A DNA stretch of 64,000 bases. It comes from Streptomyces decoyicus. GTDB lineage: Bacteria; Actinomycetota; Actinomycetes; Streptomycetales; Streptomycetaceae. Under the pieces are notes generated by a model, which worked only from the letters and a program-made list of their open reading frames with translations, ran no database searches and had not been told where the DNA came from. The DNA lies in contig NZ_CP082301.1 of assembly GCF_019880305.1 (NCBI RefSeq), positions 1,736,001 through 1,800,000 on the forward strand, given 5' to 3'. This document shows, in pieces, positions 1 to 8,890 of the stretch (position 1 is its first letter; each line of letters starts with the position of its first letter). The position numbers were made by a program, and so were the translations under genes.

Positions 1-1462
1 CGTCGGTACGTACGGAGGTGCGCGTGTAGCCGAGCACACGGGTCAAGGCGAGGTGCACCGCGTCCTGCGTTCCCGGAGCAGCGTGCCACAGTTCCAGGTG
101 GTACACGGCGTCAGGGCTTGCTGGGCTCAGGCGGGGCGCACGGCGCTGGGAGATCTTCTCGAGGCAGTCGAGTGGCTTGAACCCCCAGGCGGCCATCGGC
201 TCACTCAACTGCTCGAATAGCAGCAGATGGTCGATGGGCTGCAGTCCGGTGTCAGCTGGATGGCCGTGTGCACGCGGTCGCCTCGCTTCAGCGTTGGTGT
301 CCCGCACTTCGTCAGCCGAGGTGTCCTTGCCGCTGTGGTGCGAGGTCAGCGCGACGCCATCTCCTGGCTCCTCGGGCAGATAGGTATAGCCGGCGGCATG
401 CCACAACAGCGCAACCGGATCGGACTGGTGCACCTCGGCGCGGTGCAGCCCGCTGTAGGTGCGAGGAGCGGTGCGCACCATGTTCGGGTCGGGATACAGG
501 TGGCTGGTGGGCAGGGAAGGCAAGATGCGGGAGATGCCGGGCTGCCAGCGCCAGGTCATCTCGCCCATGCGTCCTGTCACGGTAACCGGGGCCCGCAACA
601 GCAGCGGACGTTCAACATCGCGAAGGACACCATCCGGGATGTGCAAGAGCACAGTCGCGGTTGCCAGCTTGTCCGAACTGCGACGCGGAATGTAGGCGGG
701 GGGTGTTCCGCCGAAGCGGGAGATATGCGGGATGACCCGTAGCAGCAGGCGATCGTCGTGCGGCATGGTCACCACCCGGAAGGTGGTCTGGTGCGTCCAC
801 AGGCCGTAGGCATCCTCGTCAGTCAGCTCCCGCGGCGGCCACAGGAAGACGGCGCGCTCTCCGCGGCCGCTTACCGGGCCGAGGACAGCGGACTCCTTTG
901 CCTTCTGTCCTGGCAGAGTGAGTTTCTGATCTACCCAGCGCCCTGCGAGGTAGGACGCCAGCAGGTCGTATGCGTACCGGTGGGGGCTGACGGTGCCGTT
1001 GGGCCGCCGCCCGCGCCTCAGCAGGTTCACCTTCTGGCTGCTCCACTCCAGAGGCGTGGCAGCCTTGATCAGGGTGAACCAGTCCACGTCGTCCTGGTGG
1101 GGCGCAACCTGGGTGGTGATCCATGTCTCCAGCGCGAGTTGCAGTGGTAGATCATTGTGGGGCTGCTGCAGGGCGTGCAGCCACGGGCCCTCTTCCAGTC
1201 GGCTGTCGACGGCGACCACGCCGGGCTCCACGCACTCCACCAGTTCGCGCAGCGCATAGGTGGGCAGGAAGGGGGAGCGGGCGTCGGGATTGCTTTTCCA
1301 CGCTCGCTGCAGCCTCGGAAGTAGCCCTTGGGGGAAGGGCGCGCTGTGTACCTCTACTGTCAGGTGGGCCTCCGGGGCGGCAGCGAAGCCGGGAGCGAGG
1401 ATGTGCCCGTACCGGGGCGGCGGAAGCTTCTTCTTCCCGGTGTCCTTCTCTGTGTTGCCCAC
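1..1462 (-). CDS. pPIWI-RE family protein, N-terminal part (cut by window edge)
   Basis: Reading the minus strand from a GTG at 1462 gives one uninterrupted frame of about 487 codons that runs off the left edge. It follows the helicase gene by 7 bases, so it is the third gene of a leftward operon. I did not see a PIWI catalytic core; only the N-terminal half is inside the window, and such proteins usually have 900-1000 residues. The assignment rests on position: in pPIWI-RE three-gene islands a PD-(D/E)XK nuclease and a DinG-like helicase accompany a PIWI-related protein whose N-terminus is the DUF3962 region. The family is predicted to act in nucleic-acid-guided defence, possibly on R-loops. 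The GTG was chosen because it lies just after the upstream stop; a TTG at 1480 is an alternative. Confidence 0.7.
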   Translation of the reverse strand, partial: MGNTEKDTGKKKLPPPRYGHILAPGFAAAPEAHLTVEVHSAPFPQGLLPRLQRAWKSNPDARSPFLPTYALRELVECVEPGVVAVDSRLEEGPWLHALQQPHNDLPLQLALETWITTQVAPHQDDVDWFTLIKAATPLEWSSQKVNLLRRGRRPNGTVSPHRYAYDLLASYLAGRWVDQKLTLPGQKAKESAVLGPVSGRGERAVFLWPPRELTDEDAYGLWTHQTTFRVVTMPHDDRLLLRVIPHISRFGGTPPAYIPRRSSDKLATATVLLHIPDGVLRDVERPLLLRAPVTVTGRMGEMTWRWQPGISRILPSLPTSHLYPDPNMVRTAPRTYSGLHRAEVHQSDPVALLWHAAGYTYLPEEPGDGVALTSHHSGKDTSADEVRDTNAEARRPRAHGHPADTGLQPIDHLLLFEQLSEPMAAWGFKPLDCLEKISQRRAPRLSPASPDAVYHLELWHAAPGTQDAVHLALTRVLGYTRTSVRTD

Positions 1463-1469
1463 TGGCGGC

Positions 1470-4400
1470 TTATCCCCAATCCATGGTCTCGAACAAGTTC
1501 CCCAGCAGCCCCCATACCGCCGTGTGGATCTGGTGTTTCACACGCCTATCGGCATCGGCGTGGGGGCCAGGGTCGGTCAGCAGCTCGCGCATCAGCTGCC
1601 GGCCAGCGACAAGTACGCTGGTGCGCTCGGTGTCCAGAGCCCGCTCGCGGGGGTCGGCCGCGCGCGGCGCAAAGGCGGCGTCCAGCAGGTAGATGCGGAC
1701 GGGTACGTTGCCGCGGATACCGCGTCCGCCTGTCTGGTAGAGCGAGCTGAGCAGGTCAGCGACGAACGCACGGCGCAGGTACTCGAGCGTCATGGTGCGG
1801 AACGTCATCGGGCGGCCCATCATCGTCGCCCAAGTCGTGCGTGCTCCGTGCACCAAGGCGCGCACTTCCCTGGCCGGGTTGGCCCCAGGCAGATCGCACC
1901 GGTAAGGATTCAGCAACTTCGTCATGGCCTGGGAGTTGAGCACCGCCAGGGGGAAGGACAGGTCGGATGCCGGAGGATGCAGACGGGCCAGGTAGAAGAT
2001 GGGACAAACGGCCGCCACGCCCCGGTCGTTGAGCATGTTGTGGCCCCGCCCCACGGAGCCTTCCGGGGCGACGAGAACGTCGGCTCCCGTGGCTGGGAAG
2101 TCGCCGAGGCGTCGGTGCGAGAGTCCTTGCGGCCCAGGGGCCCGCTTATCGGGCACCACGTGCAGGGCACGCACGTCGGTGCGGGTGTTCATGTAGTGGG
2201 CACTGGTCTCAGCGTCTTGGGTGCTAAGCACGACGAAGAGTGCCTGTCGGCGATCCTCATCGACGCCTTGACGCACCTGCTCCAGCAACGACAGGGATGC
2301 GCCTGGATCCGGCGTGCATACCGCGTCGGTCATCACACGCACGGCTTCTTGCCGGGCTTCGCGGCCCCCTGCTCCGGAGACGTACACACCGCGTTCATGC
2401 CCCGGACGTCGCCGTGGCCGGAAGAGAAGTCGGCTTTCCCGCAGGGCCTGGGTGCACTTGGGCGGCTCCCTCAGGATCAACGAGGGAAGGATGTCGATGT
2501 GGTAGCGAGCAGAGTGAGGATTGCAGCTGGTCGCGGAGGACAGCAGGACGTTGGGGCCTTCGACGCCCTCGCAAGCCAGCATGTCGTGCAGGTGGTACAG
2601 CAGCCACCTTCCGACACCGCGCAGCCACACCACGTCCAACGATCCGCTGCTGTCCTTCTGGCTGGGCGTCCATTGCAGCGCCATCATGTTGCCCATGGGC
2701 AATTCCGGTACTAGCGCACGCAGTTCCGGGTGGGGCTGGTGGGCCAGGATGCTGCCGGTCTCCCCCAGCGGCATCAGTGCCTGCAATGCCTCTTGCATTG
2801 CCGACAGCTCGAAGAACGACGTCGTCACCCGCGTGCTCCAGCATCCGGCCAGCAGCAGCCGCGCCAGTTCCCCCTGCCGTTGCTCTAGGTGGGCCGGCAT
2901 TTGCGGCGGCTTATATTTGTTCAGCCAGACCTCAGCCGCTTCCTGCGCGCTCTGCTCGGCGGTGTAGCCGGCGGTCATCGTGTCGATGAGTGGCGCCAGA
3001 TGCTTCGGAGGAGCGTCGAATGGACTGAGCGTCAGCTCTGCGAAGTGTTCCTCGAAGTATTGTTCCGCCTTTTCCCACAGTGCGGAGTGTTCTTCGCGCT
3101 CGCTGCGCGATTCGATTCCATGGAGCACTCGCGCCAGCTGAGTCAGCAAGGTATGCCCGCTGAACGGCCCCTCCTCCACGATCTCGGCAAGCAGTTCGTT
3201 GCCCGCCGCCTTCGCGTCTGCTGAGTCCCCGGATGGCAGCATCAGCAGGGGCAACAAGCCTGCAAGCGCCTGGGAGTGATACGTGGAGTACTGCTGGTAG
3301 CGCTGGCCGTGCTTGTGCGCGATCGGCCGGTACCAGGTGCGGGCTAGCCCGTCGTGCCAGGCGACCGCGCTTCGGCTGCTCCACCCGTCCGGGTGGGTCA
3401 ACGGCTCGTGGTGGAGGAACTTGGTGTCGAACTGGGACATGACCTGGTCGGCTTCGTCCACCACGAGGAAGTCCAGTTCGTGCTGGGCGGCAGTGATCCA
3501 CCGAGCGGTGTACGTGGCAGGCTCAGCCCCACCTGCAAGCAGCGCTGCAGGCGTAGCCACCCACACCTGTGCGTCCGGAATCCCCCGCGAGGCGGTCTGG
3601 GCGGGGCATACCGACAGCAATGGGCAGTCGACCAGCTTCGCGTTCTTCTTCGCACCAGTCACATGCAGCGTGTCCCTGCACGGGCGCTCATCTCCAGCCA
3701 ATGGCTCCGCCACCGGGCCGGAAGGATCCAGCAGTGTCTCCAACGGACACAGGTCGGTGGTGAACTCAGCTGCTGCGTCTGCCTCCGATGGAAGGTCTGC
3801 CACCTGGCCTTGGTTGGTGGCGTACAGAAGGTCGTCCCAGTACCGCGCCACGTGCTCGGCGCGGGTGGAGCGGCCGATCAATGGCACCGCGCGGATACCC
3901 AGCGCCTTGAAGAAGCGCACTTTGGCCAGCGCGTTCCCCACGGAGGACACGAGATAGCCCACCTTCAGGCCTCGGTCGACCGCGATCTTCACGAGGATGT
4001 CGTTGAAAGTGGTCTTTCCTGCGTTCATCAGACCCACAACGTGCGCAACGCCGTCGATGCTGAAGACTCCGAGCCCCTCTCTCAGCTGCCCGGCTTCGCG
4101 GTCGACTTGGGCGAAGACCATGTTCTCCAGGCGTCCGGAGAAGTCCTCCCGGCAGTAGCGCGGATCATCACGCAGCAAGAGGTCCATCTCCTTGGCCGCT
4201 TGCCGCGCATCGTCCTCGGTCACGTCCGGGAATGGCGCACGTGCACGCTGCGATCGTGGGTGGAGCCGAGCAGGTTCACGCAGCGTGTCGACCCAATCCG
4301 GCACGCGCAGTGTCGCAGTGCTGTTGTCACGGCGCCTGAACCACAGCGCTGCCCCCGGCGACGCAGGCTCACGTACGGTCCGCAGCTCGTACTCCACGGG

Positions 4401-4829
4401 ATCGCGTAGCGCCGCACGGTAGGCATCCTCGCGCCCCGGAAGCAGGGCGCTGCCCCGCGGCAGGAAGACGCTTCCCGACACCACCCGCCGGCCCGAGGGG
4501 CTCTCCAGCTCGAACATCCGCAGGTGCGCCGGCAGCTTGCAGTATTCATTCAGCCGAATCCGCCACTGGCCACTACGTGCCGTCGGCCCCATCCGGCGAC
4601 GCAGGTTCCGGACCAGAGGCTCCGTTTCCTCCCCGGCGATGAGGTACCCATCGAGCACCTTGCGCAGCACGGTGGCCGACTGGCCGGGCATGTGCCGCAT
4701 CAGGAAGAACAGCCCCAGCTCCAAACGGAAGAACTCGCCCACTGCCAGGGGCTGCATCAGTGCATCAGCACCAGTGGCTTTGGCCTCAGCCACCAGGTGG
4801 TCACTCCACGCCGAGACTTCCCGCGCCAT
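1470..4829 (-). CDS. pPIWI-RE associated DinG-like helicase
   Basis: A protein of about 1119 residues. It has a Walker A-like GLMNAGKTT (about 266-274), a DEAD-type box VDEADQ (about 457-462), an SSATS motif typical of superfamily 2 helicases, and a late GGRGIRGN segment that may be motif VI-like. Four cysteines lie between Walker A and the DEAD box (about 361, 384, 402, 408), as in the Fe-S domain of XPD/DinG helicases. The N-terminal 200 residues match no fold I can name and may be the Z domain of pPIWI-RE islands. The ATG at 4829 shares its A with the TGA of the upstream nuclease gene, which suggests translational coupling; an earlier ATG at 4856 would add nine residues. Expected role: unwinding of invading nucleic acid together with the nuclease and pPIWI-RE protein. 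Confidence 0.8.
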   Translation of the reverse strand: MAREVSAWSDHLVAEAKATGADALMQPLAVGEFFRLELGLFFLMRHMPGQSATVLRKVLDGYLIAGEETEPLVRNLRRRMGPTARSGQWRIRLNEYCKLPAHLRMFELESPSGRRVVSGSVFLPRGSALLPGREDAYRAALRDPVEYELRTVREPASPGAALWFRRRDNSTATLRVPDWVDTLREPARLHPRSQRARAPFPDVTEDDARQAAKEMDLLLRDDPRYCREDFSGRLENMVFAQVDREAGQLREGLGVFSIDGVAHVVGLMNAGKTTFNDILVKIAVDRGLKVGYLVSSVGNALAKVRFFKALGIRAVPLIGRSTRAEHVARYWDDLLYATNQGQVADLPSEADAAAEFTTDLCPLETLLDPSGPVAEPLAGDERPCRDTLHVTGAKKNAKLVDCPLLSVCPAQTASRGIPDAQVWVATPAALLAGGAEPATYTARWITAAQHELDFLVVDEADQVMSQFDTKFLHHEPLTHPDGWSSRSAVAWHDGLARTWYRPIAHKHGQRYQQYSTYHSQALAGLLPLLMLPSGDSADAKAAGNELLAEIVEEGPFSGHTLLTQLARVLHGIESRSEREEHSALWEKAEQYFEEHFAELTLSPFDAPPKHLAPLIDTMTAGYTAEQSAQEAAEVWLNKYKPPQMPAHLEQRQGELARLLLAGCWSTRVTTSFFELSAMQEALQALMPLGETGSILAHQPHPELRALVPELPMGNMMALQWTPSQKDSSGSLDVVWLRGVGRWLLYHLHDMLACEGVEGPNVLLSSATSCNPHSARYHIDILPSLILREPPKCTQALRESRLLFRPRRRPGHERGVYVSGAGGREARQEAVRVMTDAVCTPDPGASLSLLEQVRQGVDEDRRQALFVVLSTQDAETSAHYMNTRTDVRALHVVPDKRAPGPQGLSHRRLGDFPATGADVLVAPEGSVGRGHNMLNDRGVAAVCPIFYLARLHPPASDLSFPLAVLNSQAMTKLLNPYRCDLPGANPAREVRALVHGARTTWATMMGRPMTFRTMTLEYLRRAFVADLLSSLYQTGGRGIRGNVPVRIYLLDAAFAPRAADPRERALDTERTSVLVAGRQLMRELLTDPGPHADADRRVKHQIHTAVWGLLGNLFETMDWG

Positions 4830-6028
4830 CAGCCGTGCTCCCGCGCCCGCGCACACACTGACTCGATGAACGACGCTTCGCTGACGACCTCCACACCCCG
4901 CACCCGGCCCTCCATCTCACGGACCAGATCGTCGACGTACCCAGGACGTTCGAACCGGTGCTGGGCAAGAACCAGAAACCGGCGCCGGGCATCAGCCCGC
5001 GGATCCCAACGAAAAGACCGGCCCAGCAGCGCCGCGCTGGCGTGATCCTTGACATCTGCTGCCCACCACTCGCCGGCCCCCATCCGCCCCGTGCCGTCGA
5101 AGTCGATAGCCGCGTCAACAGCGTCCATGCCCCACCACGCATGCAGCCGATTCCCCAGCACCGGCATCACCGCGTCAAGAATGCGCTGCTCGGAAAGACC
5201 TGGGTCGTGGAAGAAGCGTCGTACAGCCCGCCGCTGCACGTAGTACTCCGACATCGTCTCCAGCGTTCGCATAGCTGGCTGCCCGACACACCCGGGAGTT
5301 CCGCAAGGCGGCCGATAGCGGGCAAGAGGGTTGCCGCACCCACCACACACCTTCATCCTCACCGCGCCAGCAGACGGTCTGGATTGGTAGGCCTGCAGAA
5401 ACCATTGCTTTACCCACGGCTGCCCATTGCTGTCCTTGGCCCGGAAACGGCGAATCAGTTCGTGCAACTGCAGGTCAGTGGCGAGCGGGTTGGCGATCAA
5501 GAAGCCGCGCAGATACACGTAGTTCTGCTGCACTTCTTCCTCTCGCGAGGCGTTCCGCTCAGCGGTCGTGATCAACAACTCGTAGCAGCGATTCTCCACG
5601 AGTTCCGCCTCGGGGTCCTTCGCCAGAACCAGGCGGGCTGCTTGATCAGCGAAGGCCGAGGGACGTCCGTCCTCGACGAGCAGCAGGTCAACGTCACTGG
5701 TGGTGATCTGCAGTGGGAGCGGCCATTCACCAAGCGGGAGACGGCACCAGCGAAAGACATCCAGGTGGCTGATCAGCTCACTCTGCCCTCGCTCCAGCGC
5801 TCTCCACCACAGTCGAGTCACGCCCGCGTTCCAGGCGGCCGGGAGGCCGAGAGGATCTGAAACCGGGGACGGCGTGCTCCACAAAGCACCTTGTTGGGTC
5901 AGCTGGATCCGTGCCAGCCCCGCGGCGAGCAGCTGGAGGGTCATGTAGTCGTCCGACAGGTCGGGCGACACCTTACTCAAGCGCGCCAGACGCGCGGACT
6001 CACCTGGCACTACATTTCGGCTGAGCAT
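4829..6028 (-). CDS. pPIWI-RE associated restriction endonuclease-like protein
   Basis: A 399-residue first gene of the leftward pPIWI-RE operon. A zinc-ribbon candidate is formed by C228, C231, C242 and C247. It is followed by a likely PD-(D/E)XK nuclease domain with an acidic segment at about 306-311 and the signature WWAADVKDH, giving D325-x-K327. This layout, a helical N-terminus, then zinc ribbon, then REase fold, fits the nuclease that accompanies pPIWI-RE proteins. The gene overlaps the helicase start by one base. The predicted job is cleavage of foreign DNA. The metal-binding residues look intact, so I see no sign of decay. Family identity is inferred from motifs and from the gene order. 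Confidence 0.75.
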   Translation of the reverse strand: MLSRNVVPGESARLARLSKVSPDLSDDYMTLQLLAAGLARIQLTQQGALWSTPSPVSDPLGLPAAWNAGVTRLWWRALERGQSELISHLDVFRWCRLPLGEWPLPLQITTSDVDLLLVEDGRPSAFADQAARLVLAKDPEAELVENRCYELLITTAERNASREEEVQQNYVYLRGFLIANPLATDLQLHELIRRFRAKDSNGQPWVKQWFLQAYQSRPSAGAVRMKVCGGCGNPLARYRPPCGTPGCVGQPAMRTLETMSEYYVQRRAVRRFFHDPGLSEQRILDAVMPVLGNRLHAWWGMDAVDAAIDFDGTGRMGAGEWWAADVKDHASAALLGRSFRWDPRADARRRFLVLAQHRFERPGYVDDLVREMEGRVRGVEVVSEASFIESVCARAREHG

Positions 6029-6515
6029 GCACCATACCCTCGACGAGAACTCTCAGTGAGGGAATATAGCGCAAAGTAACCACCCTCCCGTTTTGTGCGC
6101 GCTGAGCACGCCTTGAGACCGGTCGCTCGCAGAGCCCGCCGTACTGTCTTCTCCGGCCCGCTGGCAGATGCCAAGATCCAGGCGCCGCAAGTGGTTGTGG
6201 ATCGCTCAGCTCAGGCAGGCCAGGACGCCTCCGGCTCCGACTGACGGTCGCTCCTGACCAACACCTTGTTCAGCTGACCGGCACCGAGCGCACCGCTGTC
6301 GTGCCGCCCTTCCTTGATCACGACATGCGTGCCGCCCGTCCGCTCTCCCAGATACTCAGGCAGAAACAACCTGCCGAATTCGAACCGAACGGTCCCCGCT
6401 CGGTCCAGCAAACTTCCGCCCCTGTGTCAGCCGTTTCGGAGGGAAGTGGAATAACCGGCTTCGTTCCTCGATTGTTCGTTCGCAGGAGTTGGCACAGATA
6501 GCGGGGGCGAACGAA
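6029..6515. other. Divergent intergenic region
   Basis: About 490 bases between the leftward pPIWI-RE operon and the rightward nuclease gene, so it must hold both promoters; none is clear enough to place. A minus-strand open frame at 6211-6411 (66 codons from a TTG, high G/C at third positions) could be a gene remnant or a tiny gene. I do not recognise it. Confidence 0.4.
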
Positions 6516-7433
6516 GTGGGAGATCTGAAGGCGTTCCGGGTGGTCGACGGACAGGTCAGGGAGATCCCGGGCTCGTCCGTGGCTCTGGAGCGGCAGCTGC
6601 AGACGCTGATCGAGGCCAACATGGAGGCGATGCTCGGCATCCGATTCCTAGCCACCGAGTACGCGACAGGTCGGCATCGGGGCCGGATCGATTCGCTCGG
6701 GCTGGATGAGAACGGGACTCCGGTCATCGTGGAGTACAAGCGCTCCCGCGATCAGAACGTCATCAGTCAAGCGCTCTCATACCTGTCGTGGCTCCTTGAT
6801 CATCAGCACGAGTTCGAGAGCCTCGTAAAGGAGAAGCTCGGCACCGAGCATGCAGAGACGATCGACTGGAGCAATCCCCGGCTCGTCTGCATCGCGGGGG
6901 ACTTCACCGATCACGATCCAAAGGCCATCGAGGTGATCGGCCGCCGTATGGACTTGGTGAGCTACCGGGTCTTCGATGACGTGCTGACCCTGCAGCTCGT
7001 GGCTTCTGTCTCCGGCTCCTCGTCTCCGGCTCGGGGAAAGGCACCCAGCGAGTCGCGCGCCACGGGTACGGGCTCGCCGAAGTCGGTTCAGCAGTACCTG
7101 GATGAGTCGCCGCGGGATCTTCAGGAACTGTTCGCAGATCTCGACGAAGTGCTGCTGTCGCATGGCGATGTGCAGAAAGAGACGCAGTTGCACTACATCG
7201 CGTACCGGCGGATCAAGAACGTCGCCACGGTCCGCGTCCAACCGCGGAACCGGATGCTGGTGGTCAACTTGAAGTTGGACCCGGACATAGTGGAGTTGCA
7301 CGAGGGTTTCTCCCGGGACGTCCGTGGGCTGGGGTGCCTGGGCATCCGAGACGGCGTCGAGCTGCGGATCAGATCACACGAGGATCTCGCGCGGGCCGGT
7401 GACCTCATCCGGCAAAGCGTCGATGCAGGCTGA
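6516..7433 (+). CDS. NucS-like PD-(D/E)XK nuclease with DUF5655-type C-terminus
   Basis: A 305-residue protein. The N-terminal half has the layout of DUF91/NucS-like nucleases: after a helical stretch comes D59 in GRIDSL, then IVEYKR with E73 and K75, the D-ExK core of the PD-(D/E)XK fold. A linker rich in Ser and Pro (about 172-195) leads to a C-terminal domain of about 110 residues that resembles DUF5655, a small domain often attached to such nucleases. The open frame extends back to a TTG at 6489, but that codon touches the AGGAG directly. Relatives start near the VGDLKAFRV segment, so the GTG at 6516 is preferred. Likely an intracellular DNase or restriction-like protein of the defence island; its target is unknown. 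Confidence 0.7.
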   Translation: MGDLKAFRVVDGQVREIPGSSVALERQLQTLIEANMEAMLGIRFLATEYATGRHRGRIDSLGLDENGTPVIVEYKRSRDQNVISQALSYLSWLLDHQHEFESLVKEKLGTEHAETIDWSNPRLVCIAGDFTDHDPKAIEVIGRRMDLVSYRVFDDVLTLQLVASVSGSSSPARGKAPSESRATGTGSPKSVQQYLDESPRDLQELFADLDEVLLSHGDVQKETQLHYIAYRRIKNVATVRVQPRNRMLVVNLKLDPDIVELHEGFSRDVRGLGCLGIRDGVELRIRSHEDLARAGDLIRQSVDAG

Positions 7434-7449
7434 CTCGTCGGAAGACCAA

Positions 7450-7491
7450 GGGGGGGTGCGTCATGGGGGTCCGATGACGCACCCGCCCCCC
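7450..7491. terminator. Bidirectional terminator hairpin
   Basis: Perfect 11-base arms at 7454-7464 and 7474-7484 with a 9-base loop, extended by G and C runs on the outside. It sits between two convergent genes and probably ends both. Confidence 0.7.
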
Positions 7492-7529
7492 TCTGCATTT
7501 CCGGGCCGGACTGCCGGCGCGCTTCGCTC

Positions 7530-8277
7530 TCACTCTTCGGGCCCTGCGAGTTCGAAGTCGTCCTGGGTCAGGACGCCTCGGAGGCGCTCCTCGGCGATGC
7601 CGGCGTAGTGCTCGGAGAGTTCGACGCCAACGAAGTTGCGCCCCTCCTTCAACGCGGCAACCCCGGTGGAGCCGGAGCCCGTGAACGGGTCGAGTACGGT
7701 GCCGCCGGGCGGGCAGACCTGGACGAGCTGCTGCATGACCTCGACGGGCTTCTGGGTGATGTGGACACGGTCCTTGCGGGGCTGGGAGGCGATGAAGTGG
7801 CCGGGCAGGTAGAGGTCCCGGGTCTTGTCGAGTGAGCCCTTGACGCCCCAGAGGATGAACTCGGAGTCCTGCTTCGGTCCGCCCTTGCGGGGGCGTGAGG
7901 CGGGCTTGATCCACGGGATGGTTCCGGACCAGGTCCAGCCGGCCATCTGGAGGGCATCCGAGGTAGTCGGTTCCTGCCTCCAGTCCGAAAAGACCATGAC
8001 GACGGCGTGTTCGCGGCTCGCGCGGTAGGCCTCGGTGAGCAGTTCGGTGAGCCAGCTGCGGTAGGAGCGCTGGTCGCGGTTCTCGCCGGGGAAGTTGGCC
8101 AAGTCGTGCCGGGCGTCGCCGCTGGTGTACTTCGCCCGTGCGGTGCGGGCGGTGCGGTCGGAGCTCGTGCGCCCCCCCGGAGTTGTACGGCGGGTCGGTG
8201 ATGACGCTGTCGACGCTCTCGTCCGGGAAGGACTTGAGGACGGTGAGCGCATCACCTCGGTGCAAGGTGTACGGCAT
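7530..8277 (-). pseudogene. Site-specific DNA methyltransferase, frameshifted at a G7 run
   Basis: Read with one frameshift this is a beta-class amino-methyltransferase (N4-cytosine or N6-adenine) of about 249 residues. From ATG 8277 the first frame gives MPYTLHRGDALTVLKSF and the catalytic motif IV TDPPYNSGG. The frame then changes at seven consecutive G on the coding strand (plus 8172-8178) and the second frame continues to VLDPFTGSGSTG, the SAM-binding motif I, near the C-terminus. With six G the two halves would join as SGG-RTSS. Both halves are well preserved, so the break is recent, switchable or a sequencing error. No matching restriction gene is adjacent; a solitary or phase-variable enzyme of the defence island is likely. 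Confidence 0.8.
8172..8178. repeat. Homopolymer of seven C (G7 on coding strand)
   Basis: Mononucleotide run exactly at the frame break of the methyltransferase, just after its DPPY motif. Such runs can gain or lose a base by slippage. Confidence 0.9.
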
Positions 8278-8812
8278 TACGTGAATCTCTCTATCCAGAA
8301 GGCAGCACGCGCACGTATCCACAGAACAGGATATGCGCGCGCGTCGGGGGGGGGACTTGAGGCAGTTGCGTACGCAGCTACCTCGGGCGGGTACAGCACT
8401 GGAGGTTAAGCACTCTTTCCGGCCACACCCAATGAGGCGACAGTGGTCGCTCATTTCATGATCGCGGTTCATTTGGTACGGCCGGATTCCATCTCTACAG
8501 TCTCGCCATGTTCGCAGGACCGGGCCTGATCCCGGCCTGTTGAGCTGTGCTGATGCGTGATGTCCGATCCAGGACAACACGTCCAGCACCGCTGGCATGG
8601 CTCATGTGGAGAAGAGGGAATCCGCTTGTGGCGACTCAGATTACGAGCGCGGCTGGCTGCCGCATTTCGATAAGGAACTGGCGCTTGTGAGTTGGCAGCT
8701 CCGTAAGCGCGGTCCCTCCCCTCAGGGATTACGGATGTTTAGCCGGCGTGGTGCCGGTGGCCTTTTTGACGAGAACGCCGGCACCACGCTGCCTACGAGT
8801 AAGGAGCTGCTT
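8278..8812. other. Upstream region of the conjugation block, with long hairpin
   Basis: About 535 bases between the leftward methyltransferase and the rightward transfer operon. It holds a perfect 12-base inverted repeat (arms 8746-8757 and 8778-8789, 20-base loop) a few bases before the AAGGAG of the first small reading frame. It may act as an operator or as a structured leader. An open frame from ATG 8597 runs in phase into the small gene at 8813, but it has no good ribosome site. Confidence 0.5.
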
Positions 8813-8890
8813 ATGCAGCATGCCCAGGCACGCCCATCTCCCGCACCGGTCTCCCGGATACGCCGTACGGCGGTCGGGGCGTGGCAATGA
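8813..8890 (+). CDS. Small leader-like reading frame, 25 residues
   Basis: ATG at 8813 follows AAGGAG (8801-8806) with ideal spacing. The frame ends with a TGA that overlaps the ATG of the next gene by four bases (ATGA). The peptide is Arg/Pro-rich with no recognisable domain. It could be a real small protein or a leader that couples ribosomes to the hydrolase gene. Confidence 0.4.
   Translation: MQHAQARPSPAPVSRIRRTAVGAWQ

Noticed and set aside
1260..2714. Long plus-strand open frame of 484 codons
   Set aside because: It lies opposite the helicase gene, has no domain, and arises from the G/C-rich third positions of the real frame.
6361..6420. A GGTTCGAA-like T-loop motif on the minus strand, possible tRNA or att site
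   Set aside because: No cloverleaf stems could be formed around it and no second copy was seen.
7405..8598. A 397-codon minus-strand protein containing the methyltransferase start
   Set aside because: Only the segment around DPPY is protein-like; before and after it the frame is Arg/Pro-rich noise. It is explained by the frameshift.
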